Assembly: GCF_018873765.1 (NCBI RefSeq) | Contig: NC_057920.1 | Location: forward strand, 8,755,307 to 8,819,306 | Reading direction: 5' to 3' | DNA from: Telopea speciosissima | Taxonomy: Eukaryota > Streptophyta > Magnoliopsida > Proteales > Proteaceae | Length of the DNA: 64,000 bases | Part shown: positions 55,858-64,000 of the stretch, piece after piece | Position numbering within the stretch: the first letter of the stretch is position 1 | Layout: each line of letters starts with the position of its first letter | Notes under the pieces: generated by a model | The model's input: only the letters and a program-made list of their open reading frames with translations | The model's database searches: none | Told to the model about the DNA's origin: nothing | Program-made: the position numbers and the translations under genes

Positions 55858-57794
55858 GTACATGTGTAGAACATCAATTTCCTAGGTTATATACTCTTCC
55901 CCCACCCCCAAGAAAATTAAATCTTCTTCTTGTAGGAAGTCTTCTTTTTTACATTTGCTTGATATTAAAGTTTGTGTTTAAATTATTGGCTGACATCTAG
56001 ATATGCTTTAAACTAGTTGTTGTTTGACTTGGCAACCTAATGGAACATGATATTGAATTGACACCAGAGCTTCATAAAGTTCTCATAAGCTTGGACGCCT
56101 CCTTACTTTTTGCATAGTTGGAGCTGCTCAGTATAAGAAACCATGTAATTAAGCAGGGTATTTTATTCAACGAGGAGGGGGAAATTTGAACGAGTGCCAT
56201 GAGTAACAGGAGCCACATTCAGATTAATGTCATGAAAATTTGGTCCATGTTGGGGATTTGATGTAAGATAGAAGAGACAAAACTCACTTTGGTGTTTCCA
56301 TAGGAAACTTCACAGTTGGTTATAGCTGCGAATTTCATGCTAGCAATCAAAGCAGTGGGTAATTGTCTGAAATCGGATAGGATGTTATTGGAATTGGGAA
56401 TTGAGTGAATTTGGATACTGTTTTATTGGAAATCAGTTTTATAATTTATGAAAAAATACATGGTAAAATTAAGAGACTCTGAAAATGAGAATTAATACTT
56501 GGGATCAAGATGCTGGTAGGTCTTACGTCTTTAATTTCCTGTGGGTGAAGAACTATAACTTGGAAGAAGAGTACAGAAAACTATTGTTTTGACTTATAAT
56601 AGAAATAGGATAAAAGGTTGAAAAAGAGTGAAGGCTGGGATTGGATAGGAGTGAGGCTAAAGGGGCTTTGGATTTTGTGGCCAATCTATTATGATTCATC
56701 CTGCTTGTGGCCTGAGAAATCAAGATCATGAATGGTTACTAGGGTTCATTGTGCAGGATTTGCGGTAAAACTCAAATTGATGAAATAAAAGTAGAGGGGA
56801 AATAATTGATGTGTTATAGCAAACTTAGAAGAACAACAAAAGATTTCCCCCTTTGTAGTTTCACTTTTCCATAACCTAAAATCCCCACAGACCTAACCAG
56901 CCAATTCCAAAATTGGATCGGTTATTCCTCCCACCCATTGGAACACTCGATCCTAACCCTAGCCACATTCACCCACTCAAACACTAAAATCCTCCATCTC
57001 TTTTCATTTCCCAAAACCCTAAATTTCTGCCCAGCAAATTCCAACCATAAAAATCCCTTCCAATTCTGACCGAGTGCTCCTCTCACCATAAGAAGAGCTC
57101 GATCCAAACCCCTGCCCTATCTGTCCATCATAAACCCTAAATTCCCCTCTTTACCTCTTTTCCAAAATCTGAAACACTAAACCTAAGTTGCTGTATATTC
57201 AAGTTTACAAGCTTCCATCCATCAAAACATCCCAGGACCTTCATTGATAGACTCCCCCTACCTCAACTTGATGTACCCCATACATCCAACCCTAACCCTA
57301 ATTTCTCTAAAAACCTATTTTTGACGTAGCCGATTCACGTGTTCATAACAGATCCTGGTTTACTGGCTCCTAGTTGGGTCTTCTACCAATCTAGGACTAC
57401 ATTCAGCTCTTTCGATTAGAGATGGGTTCCTTAAATTGCACACATAACTTTTTAATTTGAAGACAGGTAGGTTTTCAGGAGCTTGGCAATAATAATAACC
57501 GCTTCTATGATAAGGTAGTTGGAATTTAGGTAATGGATGTAAGTAAGGAAGAAGAAAGAAGATGAGAGAAGAAGAAGATAAGAAGGAGAAGAACACAAGG
57601 AAATGGAGAGGAAGAGAATTCGGTGGAAGTTGTGTGTTGGAGAGATTACTCCTCCACACCTAAATTACTTCATTAATAATATGAAAGAAATTACATACAC
57701 CTCCCTAGGGAGGTAAAAGATAAAAAGGGAAATTACAATATAAGGCAACTAGTAAACAAACTAGTTCCTAAAATACCCTTACCACACAAACTCT
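55858..57794. other. AGB1 intron 3 (proximal) with unassigned repeat-like DNA
   Basis: To about 56700 ordinary intronic AT-rich sequence. From about 56860 to 57660 the minus strand is LTR-like (GTGTGGAGGAGTAATCTCTC, long T/C tracts, a G/A-rich gene-poor ORF), but I find neither ends nor TSD. No exon of the G-beta gene is detectable here. Confidence 0.4.
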
Positions 57795-59167
57795 ATGATG
57801 TAGATCAAAACTTGAAGAAGAAGAGGCCAAAACACTGTTCACATTACTGTTCACGTGAACAGTGTCACCACCCCTTATTTTGCCTTAGTGGAATATTATT
57901 AGAAGATCTTGTGGGGCCTAAGACCAGATCATGTGAAGACTTTTTAGAAGGGTCAATTTTGTCTATTTGGGGAATTAGAAGTTTAGTTTAGTTTCTATTT
58001 TTATGCAATATTTAGTTTCTATCTATTTCCAAGTAGTTTCTATTTTTGTAAAAGCTTGAGAGGCAAGCTATGCTTTTATTTATGTGTAACAGCCCTTAGA
58101 GGCTCCCCACGATTTGAATGAAGAGTTAAGATTGCTTATGCAAGTTTTATTGTCCCAATTGTGAAGATGAAGGGCAGAGGGCCTGGCTGAGAGAGTCGAA
58201 ACCTTAGAGCTGCTGAGAGCCTAGCTGGTGAGAGCCAAATCTCCTCATCCCTTACCTTCTATTTTCCTATCCTCTTCTTCTCATTGTGTTCTACACCCAA
58301 CCGAATCATATTATTGCTGTGTTTTGTGACTTCTATTGTGAGCAAACAACTGCTGCTGCTAATCATATCACTAGAGGAAGAATCGAGGCTCACCTCTGCA
58401 GATCTGTTTTCTGTCCTGCTGCCTGCAACAATCGAACTAGCTTTTCTCTGAAGCTTGAGCCTTGATCCAGTAGAACTTTGGAGGGTTGAATAAACCATAC
58501 AAGAGGCCCACTCGATCCCAATTCCAGCCCAGTTTGCTGGCTGGTTTGATCTGCAGAACCTAACCTTCTATTTTAGTGCTATCCCCATATCTCCCAACTC
58601 CACCTCTATTCTTCTTCTGGTGATGATTAACAGCTACAGTTGTTTGCTTACAATAGAAGTCACAGAACACAGTAGTAATATGGTTCGGTTGGGTGTAGAA
58701 GACAGTGAGAAGAAGAGGATAGGAAAATAGAAGGTAAGCGATGAGGAGATTTGGCTCTAAGGTTTCGGCTCTCTCAGCCAGGCCCTCTGCCCTTCGTCTT
58801 CACAATTGGGACAATAAAACTTGCACAAGCAATCTTAACTCTTCATTCAAATCGTGGGGAGCCTCTAAGGGCTGTTACACATAAATAAAGCATAGCTTGC
58901 ATCTCAAGCTTTTACAAAAATAGAAACTACTTGGAAATAGATAGAAACTAAATATTGCATAAAAATAGAAACTAAACTAAACTTCTAATTCCCCACACAT
59001 AGACAAAATTGACCCTTCTAAAAAGTCTTCACATGATCTGGTCTAGGGCCCCACAAGATCTTCTAATAATATTCTAGTAAGGCAAAATAAGGGGCTGTGA
59101 CACCGTTCATGTGAACAGTAACGTGAATAGTGTTTTGACCTCTTTTTCTTCAGGTTTTGATCTACAT
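57795..59167. repeat. Large inverted repeat made of two opposed LTR copies
   Basis: 57795-58388 and 58603-59167 are reverse complements, each about 0.57-0.59 kb, with high identity and a ~210-bp spacer. Both start GATGTAGATCAAAAC, pass ATCTTGTGGGGCC, GTAACAGCCCTTAGAGGCTC and CAGAGGGCCTGGCTGAGAGA, and diverge after the GCAAACAACTG region. The right arm is the 3' LTR of copia element A. The left arm is the same LTR in the opposite orientation, a separate solo or truncated LTR. Confidence 0.85.
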
Positions 59168-60420
59168 CACTCTGACACTCCCCCTCAAGCTGGAGAATAA
59201 ATGTCATGCATTCCCAGCTTGCATAATAGAGTACCAAACTGTAGAGAAGTAAGTCCTCTGGTGAATATGTCTGCCAATTGATCACCAGTCTTCACAAAAG
59301 GAGTGCAAATGCAGTCACAGTCAATCTTCTCCTTGATGAAGTGCCGGTCCACTTTGATGTGCTTTGTTCTATCGTGTTGCACCGGATTGTGAGCAATGCT
59401 TACAGCTGCTTTGTTATCACAGTAGAGCCGCATAGGTTCTTCAGTATCAAACCCCAACTCCTGAACCAATCGTCTCAACCATATGAGTTCACAAACTCCA
59501 TGAGTTATTGCCCTAAACTCTGCCTCTACATTGGATCTAGCTACAACAGGCTGTTTTTTTGCTTCTCCATGTGACCAAATTACCACCCACAAATGTGCAA
59601 TAGCCAGATGTAGACCTTCTGTCTGAGATGGATCTAGCCCAATCGGCATCTGTGAAGCCTTTGACTCTCAAGTGATTGTTCGTGGCATTAATAGTCCTTT
59701 CCCGGGAGAGGACTTCAAGTATCTAAGAATGTGGTATACAACATCCTAGTGCCCACTCTTGGGAGCATGCATAAAATGACTCACCACTCCACAAAATAAG
59801 AAATATATAGGCGAGTCATAGACAGATAGATGAGCTTCCCAACTAGCCTCTAGTACTTACCTGCATCAACAAGAGAAGGACCACAATCTTCTCCTAGCTT
59901 ATGATTCTGCTCAATAGTAGAACTTGCTGGTTTGCAACCCAACATCCCTGTCTCTTTCAACAGATCAAGAACAAACTTCTTTTGACATATGTTGATTCCT
60001 CTTTTGGACCTTGAGACTTCAATTCCTAAGAAGTACTTCAAGGTACCCAAATCTTTAATCTCAAATTGTTGAGCCAGGTAGGTCTTCAGCCTAGCTATCT
60101 CAGCTCTGTCATCTCTAGTCACTACAATGTCATCAACATAGACAATAAGGGATGTAATAGTACCACTACTTCGTCAGGTAAATAAGGTGTGATCAGCTTG
60201 ACTCTGGGAATATCCATTCTTCAGAATAGCCTGCCTAAACCTCTCAAACCAAGCTTTTGGAGACTGTATTAGACCATATAAAGCCTTCTTAAGGAGACAC
60301 ACCTTCCTTTTAGCTAAAGGAAACTTGAAGCCAAGAGGGGGCTGTATGTACACTTCCACTTGTAAGTTACCATGGAGGGAAGCATTTTTTACATACAACT
60401 GGTATAGTGGCCAATCTCTA
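58603..60420 (-). mobile_element. Ty1/copia element A (3' half), interrupted
   Basis: Minus-strand order: reverse transcriptase from 60420 (DWPLYQ..YVKNASLHGNLQ, ALYGLIQSPKAWFERF, YVDDIVVT near 60135, LGTLKYFLGIEVSRS), RNase H at 59649-59185 (RSNVEAEFRAITHGVCELIW, NPVQHDRTKHIKVDRHFIKE, ending CKLGMHDIYSPA), then the polypurine tract TTGAGGGGGAG and the LTR start TGTCAGAG at 59177. Frameshifts between RT and RNase H show it is dead. Its RT is cut at 60420 by element B; the 5' half should resume beyond B. The downstream LTR limit is uncertain. Confidence 0.85.
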
Positions 60421-60911
60421 TGTTGAATAATGTATACCAGAATACCGTGGGGGTATTCTGGTATTTTTGGTATTTTATTTATGTTATATTTATGTACTTT
60501 TGAACAAGGGTAGAATTGTAATTAGGGCTGTGACATTGTTCACGTGACCAGTGTCGTGAATAGTATTTCTGTTGAGATAATTGAATTAGGGTAAGACTCT
60601 GTAGATCCTTAGATCACACTGGCCTTGTATTTATATTAAGTAGAATGATAAGGGTCCAAGTACAAATAGGAATCAACCTCAGTCCTAATCATATTAGGGA
60701 TTCCTAGTACAACTAGGAATACCAAACTAGGATTCGGTTGAGGGAGATAAACAATAAAAAAGGAGAAAAATAAAAGAGAAAAATAAAAGGGAATAATAAG
60801 GAAACATCCTAATCTAACTAGGGGTACTTCCCCAATCGGTTAGGAAGCAGTCCTAATAGAATTAGGACTGCTTACCCCAATCGGATAGGGGATAAGTAAC
60901 CTATTTCAACA
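60421..60911 (-). mobile_element. 3' LTR of copia element B
   Basis: 491 bp bounded by TGTTGAA (left) and TTCAACA (right), the expected TG..CA inverted ends. It is directly preceded on the minus strand by the polypurine tract TGAGGGGGAG (60921-60912). The flank CTCTA (60416-60420) is the candidate 5-bp TSD; its partner lies outside the window. Confidence 0.85.
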
Positions 60912-63900
60912 CTCCCCCTCAAGTTGGAGCATATATATCATGCATGCCCAACTTGACTAATATAGGATGAAACAACTTGCTACTCGATGCCTTAGTGAAC
61001 ACATCATCTAGTTGATCAAGAGACTTCACAAAGGGAACACAAATGAGGCCAGCTTCAAGCTTCTCCTTGATGAAATGTCGGTCAACCTCCACGTGTTTAG
61101 TACGATCATGCTGGACAGGGTTATGAGCAATGCTAATGGCTGCTTTATTGTGACAATAAAGCATCATAGGAAGATGGACAGCAACACCGATATCCCGCAA
61201 TAATCTTCTAAGCCACGAAGTTCACAAATGCCTTGTGCCATCGCACGGAACTCGGATTCAGCACTAGACCTTGCCACAACATTCGCTTTTGCTACGCCAT
61301 GTGACAAGGTTCCCACCCACAAAGGAACAAGAGCGGAGATAGATTTCTGTTAGGGGAACCAGCCCAATCGGCATCGAGATAGGCTTCAATCTTCAGTGAC
61401 CATTGGAAGATAGAAGAATTCCCTTTCCGGAGCCAACTTCAAATACCTCAAAATACGACTGATCGCATCCGGATGAGAGGAATAGGGATCATGCATGAAC
61501 CGACTCACCAAACTTACAAGAATCGCAATGTCGGGATGTGTGTGAGAAAGGTAGATTAGTTTGCCCACTAACCGGATAAGCACCCTTGTCACACAGTTCA
61601 CCCTCTTTCTCCCTAAGTTTTGTAGTAGCTTCCATAGGAGTATCCAAGGATGACAACCAAGCAGCCTGTCTCGTCAATAGATCAAGGACATATTTCCTTT
61701 GGGAAAGAAAGATGCCCTTTCAAGATCGAGCAACTTCTATCCCTAGAAAATATTTTAGGGAACCAAGATCTTTGACCTCAAACTCACGGCCAAGAAGAAT
61801 TTTCAAATCCCTGATTGCAGCATCATCATTACCAGTGACCACAATATCATCCACATAGACTATGAGAAGAGTAACCTTGTTACCAAGTCGTCTGATAAAC
61901 AACGTGTGATCAGCATTGCTTTGCTTGTAACCTGCTAAGATCATGGCCTTATGAAATCTGCCAAACCAAGCCCTAGGTGACTGCTTTAAACCATAAAGAG
62001 CACGCTTCAATTTACAAACCCTGCCCTTAGTCCTGTCATTAGAGAATCCTGGTGGAATGTCCATGTATACCTCCTCCTCAAGCTCTCCATGGAGGAAGGC
62101 ATTTTTGACATCTAACTGCTGAAGATCCCACCCAAGATTTGCAGCACAGGATAATAGCACCCTGACGGTGTTGAGCTTTGCCACGGGTGCAAAGGTCTCC
62201 TGATAATCAACTCCATAAGTCTGAGTGAACCCCTTTGCAACCAGACATGCCTTATATCGATCCACAGAACCATCAGCCTTCTGTTTAACCACAAAGACCC
62301 ATTTACATCCAACTGGTTTTTTTCCTGGAGGAAGATTCACAAGTTCCCATGTATTATTTTTATTCAGTGCTCCCATTTCTTCCAACATCGCTGCCTGCCA
62401 CTTTCCATCTGTAGAAGCTTCCTGCCAATTTTTAGGAATCGAAACAGAAGAGAGAGAAGATACAAATGCACGAAAAGAAGGAGAAAGAGAACTATAAGAG
62501 ACAACCCGAGATATAGGATGTAAAGTACAAGTCCTAGTACCTTTGCGATGAGCAATAGGTAGGTCGGAGGAGGAGGGATTACCAAGAGATGGAGGATCTG
62601 GATCTGGAGCCGGCAATTGAATGGGTATTGGTGCTAAAGTGGATTGCATCTGCCCTCTGTTGGTTCTGCCCCTTGTGTAGGTGAGTATGTTGGAGTTGTC
62701 AATTCTCTTCTGAAATTCACCAATAGTTCTCTGCATTGGAGTCAGCTCCCCCTGAATAGGAACATTAACATCACTATTTTCTATGGTCTCCCCCTGTAAA
62801 GGATTCCCAGTAGGTGAGGGAGGAACAGTCAGAGAAGGTGGGGCAATGTCCAAAGGTGACTGGGCAGCAGCCGTGGGAGGCTGGGCAGCAGTCAAAGGAA
62901 GCTGGGCAGCAGCTGTGGGAGGTTGGGCAGTAGCCAAAGGGGGCTGGGCAGCAGCTAGAGGAACCTCCAGTGGAGGAATCTCAAAAGGCACATCTTCACA
63001 TGTACTCTCCCCCTGAAGAGGTGGTGAAGAATAGAAAGAAAGCGTCTCATGAAAAACCACATCCATACTAACCAAGGTACGGCGGGAAGGGGGATGGTAA
63101 CACTTATAACCTTTCTGGGTCGGAGAAAACCCAAGAAAATACAACGTAGCCCCCTAGGCTCAAGTTTGCCAGGGGAGCTAGTATTCCTAGCATAGCACAC
63201 ACACCCAAAGACTTTGGGAAGCACAATAAAGGAGGAATGGCCCAATAAAATATCAAAGGGAGTACGGAACCAAGAACCCGAGAAGGTAACCTATTGATAA
63301 GATAGTAAGAGTGAGGACTCGCATCCCCCAATATTGAGAGGGAACAGTCCTCGCAAACATCAAAGCCCTGGCCATTTCCAGGAGGTGACGATTTTTTCTT
63401 TCTGCCACGCCATTCTGGGCAGGGGTATCAACACAGCTAGTCTGGTGAATAATGCCATGGTCAGCCAAATACTTTTGAAATTGGGACTCAGTATACTCAG
63501 TTCCATTATCACTTCTCAATATTTGGAGAGTAGCCTGGAACTGAGTTTGTATCATTTTATGAAAATGTTGAAAACAGGAGAAAACCTGATTTTTAGTGTG
63601 CAAAAGATAAACCCAAGTGTTCCTAGAATGGCAATCAATGAAAGACACAAACCAACGATGACCAGAAATAGATGGTTTACGACTAGGGCCCCAAACATCA
63701 GAGTGTACCAAATTAAAACAAGTAGAACTTCTTTTATTTGAAATAGGATAATTGGAACGTGTCTGTTTGGCCAGAACACAGGCCTCACAAAAAAAGTCAT
63801 CCTTAGTACGTAGGGTGACCAAACTAGGAAATAAATGAGCTAAAATGCCTAATGGGGGGTGACCTAACCGAGAGTGCCACTGGTAGAGTTCAGAAGAGAC

Positions 63901-64000
63901 CAAGGAGTTCGATGCGGCGGAGATGGTAGTGGTGATGGAGAGAAGCGACCGTCATCAAGCGTCTGAGCCACCATGCACTTTACCCAATCCAATCGTCTTC
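60912..64000 (-). mobile_element. Ty1/copia element B gag-pol (3' part), degenerate
   Basis: Minus-strand pol in copia order. GAG-pre-integrase and integrase lie at 63903-63253 (YQWHSRLGHPPLG; CEACVLAKQTRSNYP; HSDVWGPS; LRSDNGTEY; NGVAERKNRHLLEMARAL). Integrase end, a linker with PLA/TAAQP repeats and reverse transcriptase lie at 63144-61720 (AMLEEMGALNKNNTWELVNL; LDVKNAFLHGELEEEVYMD; YVDDIVVTGND; LGSLKYFLGIEVARS). RNase H follows in pieces at 61677-60919 (NPVQHDRTKHVEVDRHFIKE, end LVKLGMHDIYAPT). Frame breaks near 63250-63144, 61720-61677 and 61386-61200 make it non-autonomous. It is on the same strand as element A and nested in it; the 5' LTR and gag lie past 64000. Confidence 0.88.

Noticed and set aside
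57360..57659. 99-codon Ser/Leu/Phe-rich ORF
   Set aside because: LTR-like T/C-rich tracts; no protein motif and no G-beta exon similarity.

Overview
The window is nuclear DNA of a flowering plant. It shows GT-AG introns, plant-only gene families (LIKE-COV, GH17-X8 glucanase, DDM1), AT-rich intergenic DNA and a dense layer of plant transposons. The sequence does not fix the species.

Four host genes can be modelled exon by exon with consistent reading frames. (1) An endo-1,3-beta-glucanase (GH17 plus X8), + strand, 3012-7396, 5 exons, 470 aa. (2) A LIKE-COV (DUF502) membrane protein, + strand, 12670-22246, 6 exons, 271 aa, with introns swollen by repeats. (3) The Snf2 chromatin remodeller DDM1, - strand, 38184-28275, 15 coding exons, 759 aa, all helicase motifs intact. 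(4) The 5' half of the G-protein beta subunit (AGB1 type), + strand, 54267-55857. Its remaining exons lie beyond a nest of copia retrotransposons that runs off the right edge.

Between and inside these genes is an unusually legible transposon record. Five kilobase-scale Mutator-like elements with long terminal inverted repeats and 9-bp target-site duplications (TSDs) lie at 9851-11532, 11547-12583, 25760-27760, 40596-43667 and 45020-46706. At least four carry pieces of host genes or gene-like ORFs (Pack-MULEs): a peroxidase fragment plus a 46-codon ORF with its own TATA box; the first exon of an uncharacterised plant gene; a UDP-xylose-synthase (UXS1) N-terminus with a phospholipase D piece; and a wax-ester-synthase/DGAT piece. 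The UXS1 piece was later split by a 1.38-kb foldback element that left a perfect 9-bp TSD. There are also hAT-type MITEs with 8-bp TSDs (one invaded by a Mutator MITE), a 5'-truncated LINE with a 17-bp TSD inside a DDM1 intron, two Au-like SINEs, a solo LTR with TSD, degraded LTR elements in LIKE-COV intron 1, and copia element B inserted in the reverse transcriptase of copia element A.

The host genes are not an operon and share no evident pathway. Their common feature is heavy transposon colonisation, including around DDM1, the family known for keeping transposons silent. I found no CRISPR array, rRNA or tRNA gene. The novelty I would pursue is the Pack-MULE cluster and the long palindromes, not a new enzymatic system.
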